Assembly: GCF_006442795.2 (NCBI RefSeq)
Contig: NZ_CP083956.1
Span: forward strand, 1,240,001-1,304,000
DNA from: Mesorhizobium sp. B1-1-8
GTDB taxonomy: Bacteria > Pseudomonadota > Alphaproteobacteria > Rhizobiales > Rhizobiaceae
Direction: 5' to 3'
Length of the DNA: 64,000 nucleotides
Shown here: positions 34,969-43,854 of the stretch, piece by piece
Layout: every line of letters begins with the position of its first letter
Numbering within the stretch: the stretch's first letter is position 1
The notes under the pieces: generated by a model
Database searches by the model: none
The model's input: only the letters and a program-made list of their open reading frames with translations
What the model was told of the DNA's origin: nothing
Position numbers and translations under genes: made by a program

Positions 34969-37620
34969 ATGACTATACCCCAGAAGCGACAAACCGCGCA
35001 AGTTATCGAACTTCAAGCCGCAGACCGGCGAGCGGCACCGACCTCGCTTTGGCCGGAGAAGCACTGCTACTCGTTCACGATCTACACCGGCACTCGCCCC
35101 ATGACGAAGACGTACGGCGTCGGGCAAGACGGAAGGCCCGTTGCCACCAGGCTGGCCAGCATTTCGCCAGGCGTCGCCACGCGGATAGACCTGACGGGCA
35201 GCCTGGCAGAGGTGGCTGAGGGCTTCGCTTCAAAGCTTTCTTCGCTCTCGACAAATCAAGCGGTCGTACTCGCTCCACCCCCGCCGGATCAAGCGGAATG
35301 GCAGGTGGTAAGTGCCGTGGATATTGCCAACAATCCTGGAACCATCGCAAAAACCGACGAGCATTTTAAAGCTCCAAAAGGGCCGGCGATCATCGGTCTG
35401 GATTTCGACGTGCGAGATTGGCCCTGCGCAATCCAAGAACGCGTTCAAGTAGCCGAAGGCCACCTAAGCGGCGTCCTGAATTCGATCTTTCCGGCCATGG
35501 CCAACGCCGTCTTCGTGCTGCGCGCTTCCGTCTCCAGCGGCATCGAAAACTTGGAAATCGGGGTTCGGCAAGGCGGGCGCTTCGGCCAGCACCGGTACTT
35601 CCTCGCGGCCTCTGGCGCGGACGTAGTTCGCAAAGACAATCTGTTTGCCGATCGCCTGCACGAAAGACTTGTGCTTGCTGGTTGGGGCTATGGGTTCATT
35701 ACAAGAGCCGGCACGATCCTCGTTCGTAGCTTGATCGACAAAGGGGCTTCGCAAAGCCTTAGCCGGATCTGGTACGAAAGTGACGCCTCGCTGGACGATT
35801 CCCGGCTGCGTCATCGGATCGGCGCTCGCCGGCCAATTGTAAGGAATGCTGACGGGGGTGTTCTGGATACGTCGCTTCTCGCGCCCTTGACCGAGGACGA
35901 GCGAGCAAAATTGGCAGTGATCGAAGCGGCAATCAGGGCCGCCGAAGAACCGCGAGCCGCGCCAATACGGGAAGCGTGGAAGGTGGCCCGTATCAAAGCG
36001 ATGGTAGAGCGCGGAGTGCCGGTCGATCGCGCAGCGAAGGCTGTGGGCGCCGCTGTCGAACGGCACGAATTGACCGACGATTTTGAAGTCCTTCTCGACG
36101 ACGGCAGGACGGTCACCGTACGCGACATTCTCGACGACCCCATCCGGTTTCACGAAGCCACATGTGCCGACGTCTTTGAACCCGAATACGGTCGCGGCCG
36201 GAACCTGGCCATAATCTACAGCGACGGCAAGCCCGTCACGATCTACTCCCATGCGCATGGCGGCATCCAGTACTTTTTGAAGGAGGCGCCGCGCGACTGG
36301 TTTGATCCTGACGCTTTGGAAACAGCCAATGAGGCGGCCGCCCCGACCAGCGAGGCCGCGGCAGTCACCCGCTTGAACACTCGCCATGCGGTCGTCCTCA
36401 CGGGTGGCCGAACGATCGTCGTCACGGAGAAAAAAACGTCCGACATTTTGCAATCGGACTTCGGCGCCGTCGACACGCTGCGCCATTGGTACGCCAACGA
36501 CACGCTCATGGTCGCGAAGAAAGACAAGAGCGTTTTCGACATCTGGCTTCAGAGCCCCAAGCGGCGCCAGTTTGACGGGATCGTATTCGCTCCAGAGGGA
36601 GCACCGGTCGGCAGCTACAATTTGTGGCGGGGCTTTTCCGTGCACGCCGATCCCAACGCCAGCTGTTCCCTGTTGCTGGAGCACATTCGCGACAACGTCT
36701 GCTCGGGCAATGGTGACCATTTCCATTGGGTGATCGCGTTCTTCGCTCAGATGGTCCAGCGCCCTGGCGAGAAACCCGGTGTCGCCCTGGTCTTGCGAGG
36801 CGGGCAAGGCACCGGGAAATCGATCGTCGGCCAGTGCGTGGGTTCCTTGTTTTCGGCGCACTACGTTGTTGTCTCTCAACCCGATCACCTGACGGGCCGG
36901 TTCAACGCCCATCTCGAGCGCGCCATCCTCGTTCAGGCTGAAGAAGCATTTTGGGCGGGTGATCGAGCGGCCGCGGGCGGCGCGTTAAAGGATCTCATCA
37001 CGTCGGACAGGATGCGGATCGAGCGAAAGGGCATCGATGCCATCGAAGTTCGAAACAACATCCGGCTCTTGGTCACGACCAATTCCCGCTGGGCTGTTCC
37101 GGCGGGGACCGACGAGCGCCGCTTCGCCGTCTTCGATGTTGCGGAACATCGCAAGCAGGACAGCCGCTACTTCGGGGCCATCGTCGAGCAGATGCAAAAC
37201 GGCGGACGTGGCGCGCTGCTTCACTACCTCCAGTCTTTCGACCTGAACTGTGTCGATCTCCGAAAGGTCCCGGACACCGCGGCGTTGCTCGACCAAAAGC
37301 TGGCCAGCCTTCCAGCGTTCGACCGATGGTGGATGACAACGCTTGGCCGCGGCGAGCTTGGATACGCGAGTGATTGGCCGGAAACAATCGATAAGAAGGC
37401 CGCTTACGCAGCCTACGAGAAAGACGCAGCCAAGCTCGGCCGCGTCATGAGCGACGCGGAATTCGGAAAGGAGATGAAGCGAGTCTGCCCCTCAATCGAG
37501 ACTAAGAGAATCCGGGTTGGAACGGCGCGCGCCTACGTTTTCGTTCTGCCGCCGCTGGATGAATGCCGGCAGGCTTTCGCCGATTTGCTTCGCTCACCAT
37601 TGGATTGGAACGAACTGTGA
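34969..37620 (+). CDS. Primase-helicase fusion protein (DUF5906-type)
   Basis: An 883-residue replication protein. The N-terminal ~330 residues contain a primase/polymerase-like region (GPAIIGLDFDVRDWP near 145 and RFGQHRYFLAAS near 210). The C-terminal part is a phage-type SF3-like helicase with Walker A GGQGTGKSI at about residue 611, Walker B-like AILVQAEEAFW, and the arginine-finger region LLVTTNSRWAVPAGTDERRF. Such fusions start replication of phages, plasmids and satellites. Directly followed by inverted iterons that may be its origin. Codon use is like the host. Confidence 0.85.
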   Translation: MTIPQKRQTAQVIELQAADRRAAPTSLWPEKHCYSFTIYTGTRPMTKTYGVGQDGRPVATRLASISPGVATRIDLTGSLAEVAEGFASKLSSLSTNQAVVLAPPPPDQAEWQVVSAVDIANNPGTIAKTDEHFKAPKGPAIIGLDFDVRDWPCAIQERVQVAEGHLSGVLNSIFPAMANAVFVLRASVSSGIENLEIGVRQGGRFGQHRYFLAASGADVVRKDNLFADRLHERLVLAGWGYGFITRAGTILVRSLIDKGASQSLSRIWYESDASLDDSRLRHRIGARRPIVRNADGGVLDTSLLAPLTEDERAKLAVIEAAIRAAEEPRAAPIREAWKVARIKAMVERGVPVDRAAKAVGAAVERHELTDDFEVLLDDGRTVTVRDILDDPIRFHEATCADVFEPEYGRGRNLAIIYSDGKPVTIYSHAHGGIQYFLKEAPRDWFDPDALETANEAAAPTSEAAAVTRLNTRHAVVLTGGRTIVVTEKKTSDILQSDFGAVDTLRHWYANDTLMVAKKDKSVFDIWLQSPKRRQFDGIVFAPEGAPVGSYNLWRGFSVHADPNASCSLLLEHIRDNVCSGNGDHFHWVIAFFAQMVQRPGEKPGVALVLRGGQGTGKSIVGQCVGSLFSAHYVVVSQPDHLTGRFNAHLERAILVQAEEAFWAGDRAAAGGALKDLITSDRMRIERKGIDAIEVRNNIRLLVTTNSRWAVPAGTDERRFAVFDVAEHRKQDSRYFGAIVEQMQNGGRGALLHYLQSFDLNCVDLRKVPDTAALLDQKLASLPAFDRWWMTTLGRGELGYASDWPETIDKKAAYAAYEKDAAKLGRVMSDAEFGKEMKRVCPSIETKRIRVGTARAYVFVLPPLDECRQAFADLLRSPLDWNEL

Positions 37621-37691
37621 CGGTTCGCTTTACCGGTAGACCGGACCGCATGGACCAGTTGGGGACCGAAAAAGCATTATATTTCAACGGG

Positions 37692-37839
37692 CGGTCTAGG
37701 TGGTCTAGGTGGTCTAGGTGAAAAATAGAATTGCAGAAAAAGTATGTTGCCGTATGTCCGGAGCTTCCTGGCGCGATAGGCGGCTTGTGCCCGTAGAAAG
37801 GGAATCGGGAAACCACCCGGACCACCCGGACCACCCGGG
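37692..37839. repeat. Inverted 9-bp iterons, possible replication origin
   Basis: Three tandem copies of GGTCTAGGT at 37692-37720 and three of CCACCCGGA at 37813-37839. The second block is the reverse complement of a GGTGGTCCG unit, so both blocks share GGTGGTCYR and face each other 92 bp apart. The sequence between contains an A-rich stretch (GAAAAATAGAATTGCAGAAA). Location right after the primase-helicase gene is that expected of an element origin. The blocks could also pair as an RNA hairpin. The 351-bp gap 37621-37971 shows no convincing gene. Confidence 0.6.
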
Positions 37840-37971
37840 CCGTGCTAACAATTTCAATGAGTTAACGGGCAAACCCACCTGGGACAACGGCGGACCGCAT
37901 AGACCGGACTTTTTGGCAGGCGAGCAGGTCGCCGCGATACCTCTTGTGGGCGTATTGCTGGAGTGGGGCTT

Positions 37972-38538
37972 ATGAAGCGGCGGGGCGCCCCACAGTTGCT
38001 AGCTTGGACCAAATCGGCGGAATGGCGTGCGATCTGCCGCCATCAGGCGCGGAAGAACCTCGCCGCCTGGAAAGCAGCGCCCCGCTGCGGCGCGACATGC
38101 CGCACGACCGGCAACCCATGCAACAACCCAGCGACGGCTGGGAAGATACGTTGTCGCCTCCATGGGTCCGCCACAGGAGCCGGCAAAAATTGGCATATCC
38201 CGCAGCCGGCGATCACGCCTCAGAAGACCGAGATGAAAATCGCAAAACGCGTGCGCGAAGCGGAGAAACATGCGAAGCGGATCGCCGCCATGACGCCCGA
38301 GCAGCGCGATCGGTATGAGGCATGGCAACGGGCACACAAACCCGGATCCGCCGCGGCGCGCCGCCGGGCCAAGGCAGAGCGGCAGCAAGCCGCCGCAGTG
38401 CGCAAGATGCTGTCAGAGCCACGACCACGCCCGACCCCGAGCGAAGAGGTGGCGGAGCTGGAAAAACTGATCGCCGATCGAAAGGCCGAACTCGCTCGCG
38501 CCCTCGCCAAAACCAATGATCCTGGAGCATTTGGATGA
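37972..38538 (+). CDS. Phage protein with Cys/His-rich HGG-like motif
   Basis: A 188-residue basic protein. A cysteine cluster CGATCRTTGNPCNNPATAGK followed by RCRLHGSATGAGK resembles the C-x-A-x-T...G-x-P-C...RCRLHGG motif of small prophage proteins that sit beside terminase genes. The rest is a long charged helix (EAEKHAKRIAAMTPEQRDRY, EELEKLIADRKAELARAL-like). The ATG at 37972 follows GGAGTGGGG. Its stop overlaps the next start (ATGA). Confidence 0.65.
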   Translation: MKRRGAPQLLAWTKSAEWRAICRHQARKNLAAWKAAPRCGATCRTTGNPCNNPATAGKIRCRLHGSATGAGKNWHIPQPAITPQKTEMKIAKRVREAEKHAKRIAAMTPEQRDRYEAWQRAHKPGSAAARRRAKAERQQAAAVRKMLSEPRPRPTPSEEVAELEKLIADRKAELARALAKTNDPGAFG

Positions 38539-38870
38539 GCACCGAAGACAACGAAACGCCGGAGCAACTGTTCGAACGCGTCGACCGCAGGCTGCGGACC
38601 GTCGGCCTCGAGAGTGCTGTTGAAGCTTTGATCGCGGTTTGCACCGACAAGGCGGCGCCAATGCCGGCCCGAGCAACTGCTGGCGTCGCCTTGCTGCGCG
38701 CCAACGGAGTGCTTGTTGACCGATCAGCGGGCGGGAAGAAGGGAAAGGACCCAAGCGAAATGACGGGCGACGAGCTCCAGGCCGAGATCGATCGGCTGAA
38801 GCGCACAGCGCGCGATATCGGGAACCCGTCATCGGAGCCCAATGCAGAGGCGGTCAGCGCCTTCGACTAG
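38535..38870 (+). CDS. Unknown phage protein, possible small terminase-like
   Basis: A 111-residue protein translationally coupled to the previous gene by a 4-nt overlap. Helical segments (TPEQLFERVDRRLRTVGLES and TGDELQAEIDRLKRTARDIG) and the central VCTDKAAPMPARATAGVALL are similar in layout to small terminase or terminase-associated subunits. No HTH is clearly visible. The assignment rests on context and is weak. Confidence 0.5.
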   Translation: MSTEDNETPEQLFERVDRRLRTVGLESAVEALIAVCTDKAAPMPARATAGVALLRANGVLVDRSAGGKKGKDPSEMTGDELQAEIDRLKRTARDIGNPSSEPNAEAVSAFD

Positions 38871-39106
38871 CGGCCGTCCAGATGACGCTCTATGGCCGCC
38901 TCGACCTCGTCGGCGCCGGCTTTGCCGGCCAGAGGCGTCAGAGCGTCGGCGAGCTTGGCGCGCTCGTATTCTCGCCGCCCGTCCATTCGGGCGTATCGTG
39001 CGAGCTCGCGCCGCATGAACCAGCCAGGAGCAAGCACCCACAGAACCCACGCGATGCACACGACCAGAGGAATCATGATTGCCGGGTTTGTCAGCGTCTG
39101 GCCCAT
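38867..39106 (-). CDS. Small single-pass membrane protein
   Basis: A 79-residue protein with one helix (IMIPLVVCIAWVLWVLAPGW) followed by a charged cytoplasmic tail (RRELARYARMDGRREYERAK). Its 3' end overlaps the convergent gene by 4 nt. It has the size and shape of an element-encoded membrane protein or holin-like factor, but a single helix plus a long soluble tail gives no firm assignment. Confidence 0.55.
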   Translation of the reverse strand: MGQTLTNPAIMIPLVVCIAWVLWVLAPGWFMRRELARYARMDGRREYERAKLADALTPLAGKAGADEVEAAIERHLDGR

Positions 39107-39191
39107 CGTCTTCCCCCGTCACCGGTTCGGCGGCTTCTTCTTAGCACAGAACCGTGATGCCGCCAGACAGACCAGGCTTCGCCGGCTTTGA

Positions 39192-39722
39192 TTAGGCGCC
39201 AAGTGTGCCGCTCGCCCGCTGTTGCTGGTATGCCTGAAGCGATTTCCCGATTAGGGAGAAAGGCAAATACATGCTCAGGATGTGAAGCGCCGACAAACCA
39301 GGCGGGTTCGCTGTGTGCGATATCTCGACATCCCATATGCACGCGAATTCGATTCCCGGAGTGCCTGCGTTTTCTGTCCTGAAATCGCTGCACCACTTAC
39401 GTCCGTCGGGAAGCTGCCCTGACGAGACAACGATTTGCATCAGCGCCATCTCTACGGGAGCGTCGGGAAGTTCGCCCCGAGGCAGCGATTGCCATTGCGC
39501 AGCGCCTCTCCCGTGCATTTGGTGTGGCGAAAACCTTGCCATCAGAAGGAACCTTTGCAGCAGATTGCCAGCGATCGGATGCGAGAGGCGCAAATATAGG
39601 CCCTGCACCCGCGTAGTCAAGTAGTAATGGAGTCTATGCGTATCAGGTGACCAGTTGTTGATTTTGTCGTTGGCTGTAGAGTGGCCGGGTAAGCTGAAAT
39701 CAGCAAATTTTACATTTGACAA
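39192..39722 (-). CDS. Unknown cargo protein (TTG start)
   Basis: A 176-residue frame starting at a TTG (SNVKFADFSLPGHSTANDKI). No ATG occurs in the first 60 residues and no strong ribosome-binding site is present. Contains LHYYLTTRVQGLYLRLSHPI and CIWDVEISHTANPPGLSALH; no known domain. AT content is higher than the surroundings, in keeping with recently acquired cargo. The 199 bp up to the next gene contain its putative promoter. Confidence 0.45.
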   Translation of the reverse strand: MSNVKFADFSLPGHSTANDKINNWSPDTHRLHYYLTTRVQGLYLRLSHPIAGNLLQRFLLMARFSPHQMHGRGAAQWQSLPRGELPDAPVEMALMQIVVSSGQLPDGRKWCSDFRTENAGTPGIEFACIWDVEISHTANPPGLSALHILSMYLPFSLIGKSLQAYQQQRASGTLGA

Positions 39723-39921
39723 TTACACAAGCAGGCGTAAGTTATGCATGGCCCGAAAGCCAAAGCAGTTAATTGAGTTTCGAGTCCGGCGTCTCCTGGA
39801 AAATGTCCAAGAGAGCGATCTCTAAAATCCAGGAGGAGCCCGCTGCGGCTCTTTCGGCCGCCGGACCCCCAGAATCGCCTAACCCTCTAGAACCGCCCGA
39901 AAGCGGAGAAGGAAGCAGCAA

Positions 39922-40158
39922 ATGTGTGACGTCATCGATTTTGCCACCCGTCGGTCAACTTCGACCGCTCCCAAGGTCGAAACAGAGTGCGATTGGACGG
40001 TTGCGAGCGCGCCGGTCGACGGCTTTGCCGATATGGTGAGAATAACGCTCGTTGCAGATCGCAGCGCCCTCGCTGAAATCGAGGCCCACCATGAACAGGC
40101 GTGGGCGCGGCACATGAGGCGCCAGCTTGCATCAGCAAAGGTTGAACGGGCGGGCTAG
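39922..40158 (+). CDS. Small unknown element protein
   Basis: A 78-residue soluble protein, MCDVIDFATRRSTSTAPKVE... then ADMVRITLVADRSALAEIEA and a basic C-terminus. GAAGGAAGCAGCAA precedes the ATG. MCDVIDF-like starts are seen in small rhizobial phage proteins. Followed by a terminator. Function unknown. Confidence 0.65.
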   Translation: MCDVIDFATRRSTSTAPKVETECDWTVASAPVDGFADMVRITLVADRSALAEIEAHHEQAWARHMRRQLASAKVERAG

Positions 40159-40185
40159 GCCGAACAACCGGCGCCCTTCATTCAA

Positions 40186-40214
40186 AGCCTGCCACGTCCG
40201 CGTGGCAGGCTTTT
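40186..40214 (+). terminator. Rho-independent terminator
   Basis: GCCTGCCACG-TCCG-CGTGGCAGGC followed by TTTTGC, 28 nt after the stop of the small unknown gene. Confidence 0.85.
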
Positions 40215-40647
40215 GCTTTGGGCGGACAGATGATGGCAAAAACACCGCTTTTCGGTCGTTTGCTACCAACCCACTACCATCAGTAACACCTAAGCCGCTG
40301 ATATCCTTGGCTGGCCAACAGTATCAATAATACTGTGGTCGTGATTTCGAGCCCCCGGCGGCGCGAGAAAGCGGAGGCCCTGGCGGCTGAGCGAGGCAGC
40401 TTAGGCGCTGGCCTTGCCAGACGAAGCGAGCCGCGCTGGCGCCGAGCCGACGGGCGCCGCGACCTGGCCGGCAGGGGTGGGGCCACCCCGTGGCATACTC
40501 CCAATCGTGCGGCCGGAACCCCGGCGGACCTTCAAAGAAATTTTCAATCTTGCCGAACTTTCGGACATCCTGTCCGCCTCGAATTTTGGGGCGTCGAAAC
40601 CCCCGAAACGCTGGTCACGGCCGCGCAAATCGGCTAAATTATCTGTC
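40215..40647. other. Non-coding stretch before the internal-virion-like gene
   Basis: About 430 bp after the terminator. Plus-strand frames exist (for example 40414-40737), but they are Arg/Pro-rich, lack a ribosome-binding site and overlap the shared leader repeat, so no gene is called. The stretch ends in the 34-bp repeat and probably holds the promoter of the large gene at 40782. Confidence 0.5.
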
Positions 40648-40681
40648 GCCGGAACAACCGCAGCACTCGGGCCGCTGCACC
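40648..40681. repeat. 34-bp leader repeat, copy 1
   Basis: GCCGGAACAACCGCAGCACT followed by CGGGCCGCTGCACC. Identical to 45572-45605. This copy ends 100 bp before the start of the internal-virion-like gene. The flanking upstream bases (AAATCGGCTAAATTAT versus AAATCCGGTAGGCTCATT) are also alike, suggesting a shared promoter or RNA leader. Confidence 0.85.
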
Positions 40682-40781
40682 GCCGCGGGCTCGCCCGTAT
40701 CCTCAACCGAAAAATCCTGATCGCGCATTCTCGCTGAGCACCGCTCGCGCGCGACGATGGTTCGAATGGATGGAGGTTCCG

Positions 40782-43430
40782 GTGCCAGGCAAGCCGTGGG
40801 AAAAATACCAGTCAGCAGCGCCGTCGGCCGGCCCTGAAATCGTTCAGGTCGCCAGCGGCAAAGGCCCCCGCCTTTTGGGCATCCCCGTGCCAGCGGCGCC
40901 AGCAGCTGACCCCTGGGCCGGCTTCCCCGATGCCGCAGCCAGCGACATTCCGCCGGGTTTTCACGTCGTCGCTCAGCCGGAGCCCACCGCACCCGCAGAT
41001 GGACCGTGGACGAAGTATCGCACGCAGGCCTCAACAGCGGGTGGCGAGAAGGCTGGCCGCAACGTCTTCGATCAGTTCGATCCGCCGGCAAGTCAGAAAC
41101 AGCCAGGGAACGTCTCCGACCAGTTTGACAAGGTCCCGCCCGGATTCCGCATTGTCGAATTTGAGGGTCAGCGCGTCCAGTTCCCGAATGATTTCACCGA
41201 CGCCGAAATCTCTGATGCTCTTTCGTCACTGAAGCCCGCCGCGTCGACGGGCGGCCCGCGGTTCCCCGGAACACTGGTCCAAAACGATCCGTGGGCCGGT
41301 TTTCCCGATGCTGTGCCGCCAGGCTCCAAAGCCGCCGGGCAGCCAGGCCCTTGGGAGAAATACGTTGCTCAGAGTCCGATTGAGGTCAAAGCGCCCGACG
41401 GGACGATCGTAAAGTTCCCTGCGGGAACCTCCGATGAAGTCATGGTGAAAGCTATGCGCGAGACCTACGGAGGGCCGTCTGAAAAGCCCTCCGTCGCCAA
41501 GGACGCCGGCCTTTCGTTCGCATCCGGCGTGCCGCGCGGACTGGCCGAAACCGTGATGTTTCCGGTCACGCTTAGCCGCATGGTCGAAGGCGCCGGGAAT
41601 TATCTCTACAATAAGGCCGAGAGCGGCGTCCGCTACGCCGTCGGCGCAGATCCTCTATCCGAAGAAGAACTGGCGCGCCGCGCGGCATCGGCCAACTCGT
41701 CGCCGGCCTACGCCGTCGAAGACCGCGTGCGTCAGTTGATGGACGACAATCTGCACAAGCCGGAAACGACCACCGGAAAGTACGCGGGCACCATCGGCGA
41801 ATTCGTCGCGCCTGGCGGCATCCCGAGCAGGGCCGCACGCATGGCGACGACTGGCCGCGAGATCGTTCAACGCGTCGCGGAGGATCTTGCCGGCAACGTG
41901 CTTGCGCCGGCGGTCACTTCCGAAGCAGCGGGCCAAGCTACGGAAGGCACACCCTACGAAGGACTGTCGCGATTTCTTGGCGCGCTGTTCGGCAACACGG
42001 CGACGGCCGCCGGCCGCGCCTACAACGCACCGGAAAGTGTGGTGCGCCGGGCGACCAGCGAAATGACTGATGCGGATTGGCGGCGCGCTCTCGGCCTCCA
42101 GAACAACACGACCGGCGTCAGGCTGACCGGGCCGGAGGCAATCGCCCAGGCAACAGGCGGCGGCAGTGCTCTGCCGAATTTGCTGCGCGTCGTCGAGGGC
42201 TCTGTTGATGGTCGCGCGAGGACGGGAGAGTTCTTCGCGCAGCGCCCCGCTCAGGTCGACACTGCCGTCGGCAATGTGCTCGACCAGATTGCCCCGCAGC
42301 ATCCCCAACCGTCGACGCTTGGGCCTCGAGCCGCAGAAGCGGCCAGCAGTGTCGTCGACACCGTGCGCCAGGGCATCAACGCGCAGACGCGCCCCCTCTA
42401 CCAGACGGCGCAGCATCAGCAGATCCCGCCGGCGCAGTTTGCGGCGATCGCCGCCGACCCACGCTTCGCGGCCGGCCTAGCGCGGCTACGCGGCAACGCC
42501 GAACTGGCACCCGATTACGCCGGCATGGCGGATAATTCGATCGGGGTGGTTGACGCGGTGACGAAGGACATGGCGGCCCGCGGCGAGGCACTGCGCAACA
42601 CAGCCAATCCTCTATATGGCCCCGAGCTCGCGGCCAGGAGCACCGCTGGCGCCGCCGACGCTCGCAACATTGCCACCAACCAGTCGCCCGAATATGCGCA
42701 GGCGCTGGCCGAGCAGGAAGCGCTCCGGCGCGCCGTGCTCAACCCGCTCGAGCAAGGCCCGGTTGGGCGTGTCGCGGCGGCGAAGGATACGGCCGGCGCC
42801 GGCAATGCCATTCTGCCGCAGAATCCGCTGACGGGGTCTGCGGGCGAAGCTGCGGACGCTTCCCGCCGGCTGATGACGGAGGATCCGGCAACCACGGCGG
42901 CGCTCGTGCGGCAGAACCTTGGCGACCGCTACGCCAAAGCGTCGACCGAAACCCAGGAAGGCGTTCGCGATTTCGCCGGTGCGAAGTTCCACAAGGATGT
43001 CGCCGGCAACGACGTACGTCAGGAAGTGCTCGACGCAGTGCTGCGCGAGACGTCGCCCCAGGCAGCGGCCGCCATGCCTGAATTGCTCGACGTGCTCCAG
43101 GCCACCGGGCGCCGCAAGCCGATCGGCAGCGCGACTGAATTCAACCGTTCGATGAACGCGGATCTGGCCGGCGCGGCATCGCCTGTCGGCATTGGGGTTG
43201 GACTGGCACGATCCCTGGGTTCGTCAATCACGCGAGTTGGCGACATCGCCAAGCGCGCGGCGCTGCGCGGCAACCTGAGGACGCTAGCGGACATGTTCAT
43301 CGATCCGCATTCGGTCGAGCTTATCCGCAACGCGAACTACCGCCGCGGCGGCATTGGCTTGGGCGAAGCCCTGGATCGGACCGCGGTCGAGGCCGGCGGC
43401 ACGCTTTTCGATCCGCGTGGCGCGCGATGA
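40782..43430 (+). CDS. Large internal-virion-like protein with repeated short motifs
   Basis: 882 residues from a GTG at 40782 with GGAGG 5 nt upstream; an ATG at 40770 is the alternative. The first ~210 residues are disordered and carry repeated linear motifs: PWEKY (twice) and PWTKY, DPWAGFPDA (twice), FDQFD and SDQFD, and two copies of a V-x-F-P-x(3-5)-D motif (RVQFPNDFTDAEISDAL; TIVKFPAGTSDEVMVKAM). Such motifs are seen at the N-termini of large ejected or internal proteins of proteobacterial phages. The rest is Ala-rich and helical (two-helix region RGLAETVMFPVTLSRMVEGA near 255). No enzymatic domain is recognised. Remarkable because no capsid genes accompany it. Confidence 0.7.
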   Translation: MPGKPWEKYQSAAPSAGPEIVQVASGKGPRLLGIPVPAAPAADPWAGFPDAAASDIPPGFHVVAQPEPTAPADGPWTKYRTQASTAGGEKAGRNVFDQFDPPASQKQPGNVSDQFDKVPPGFRIVEFEGQRVQFPNDFTDAEISDALSSLKPAASTGGPRFPGTLVQNDPWAGFPDAVPPGSKAAGQPGPWEKYVAQSPIEVKAPDGTIVKFPAGTSDEVMVKAMRETYGGPSEKPSVAKDAGLSFASGVPRGLAETVMFPVTLSRMVEGAGNYLYNKAESGVRYAVGADPLSEEELARRAASANSSPAYAVEDRVRQLMDDNLHKPETTTGKYAGTIGEFVAPGGIPSRAARMATTGREIVQRVAEDLAGNVLAPAVTSEAAGQATEGTPYEGLSRFLGALFGNTATAAGRAYNAPESVVRRATSEMTDADWRRALGLQNNTTGVRLTGPEAIAQATGGGSALPNLLRVVEGSVDGRARTGEFFAQRPAQVDTAVGNVLDQIAPQHPQPSTLGPRAAEAASSVVDTVRQGINAQTRPLYQTAQHQQIPPAQFAAIAADPRFAAGLARLRGNAELAPDYAGMADNSIGVVDAVTKDMAARGEALRNTANPLYGPELAARSTAGAADARNIATNQSPEYAQALAEQEALRRAVLNPLEQGPVGRVAAAKDTAGAGNAILPQNPLTGSAGEAADASRRLMTEDPATTAALVRQNLGDRYAKASTETQEGVRDFAGAKFHKDVAGNDVRQEVLDAVLRETSPQAAAAMPELLDVLQATGRRKPIGSATEFNRSMNADLAGAASPVGIGVGLARSLGSSITRVGDIAKRAALRGNLRTLADMFIDPHSVELIRNANYRRGGIGLGEALDRTAVEAGGTLFDPRGAR

Positions 43431-43854
43431 TATCGGTCCACTATTGCATCTTTGGGCAACAAACCCCATTTGGCGCACCAGGGTGGGTGGCATTAACTGT
43501 TTTTTGAGCCAACAGGTGCGACAAAGCGTTGTCTCGCAAGGAAAATGCTTGCGAAGGGGATCGTTTTGGTCGCATATGCATTTTAGTAGGAGCACACGCG
43601 AGCGGACTGGACCCGAAAGGTTCTGGAAAGCCATCCGAAGCCAAGGTTAGCTGCTTGCGGCTTAACTGAGGCGTGTTCTTAACGGTTAGATCGCGAACAT
43701 CGTCCTGCAGGGCGCCTTTGCGGTGGTCGTTAAGATCCGTAGGTGTGAGGGATGAGTACCCCAAGAACAAGTGTTCTAGAGTGCGATCCCGCTGTTCAAA
43801 AGCAAGCGATAATTCGAGCCGGCGGTCCCGAAAAAGGCCGCCGGCTTTTAAATT
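43431..43854. other. Non-coding stretch with a terminator at its right end
   Basis: About 420 bp, lower in GC than the flanks. A minus-strand frame (43441-43770) lacks a credible start site and protein-like composition. The hairpin GCCGGCGG-N12-CCGCCGGC with TTTTAAATTTT at 43818-43855 is a plausible terminator for plus-strand transcripts. Nothing else supported. Confidence 0.6.
43818..43849 (+). terminator. Terminator downstream of the virion-like gene
   Basis: GCCGGCGG, a 12-nt loop of TCCCGAAAAAGG type, CCGCCGGC, then TTTT. It also abuts the 3' end of the convergent cargo gene. Confidence 0.7.

Noticed and set aside
37718..37975. 85-codon ORF overlapping the second iteron block
   Set aside because: Its HPDHPDHPG segment is just the translated repeat, there is no ribosome-binding site, and the frame has no conserved-looking part.
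40414..40737. 107-codon plus-strand ORF across the first leader repeat
   Set aside because: No ribosome-binding site and an Arg/Pro/Ser-rich composition; the same 34-bp repeat elsewhere is non-coding.
43441..43770. 109-codon minus-strand ORF downstream of the virion-like gene
   Set aside because: Start region has no Shine-Dalgarno sequence and the predicted protein has no recognisable pattern; kept as non-coding.
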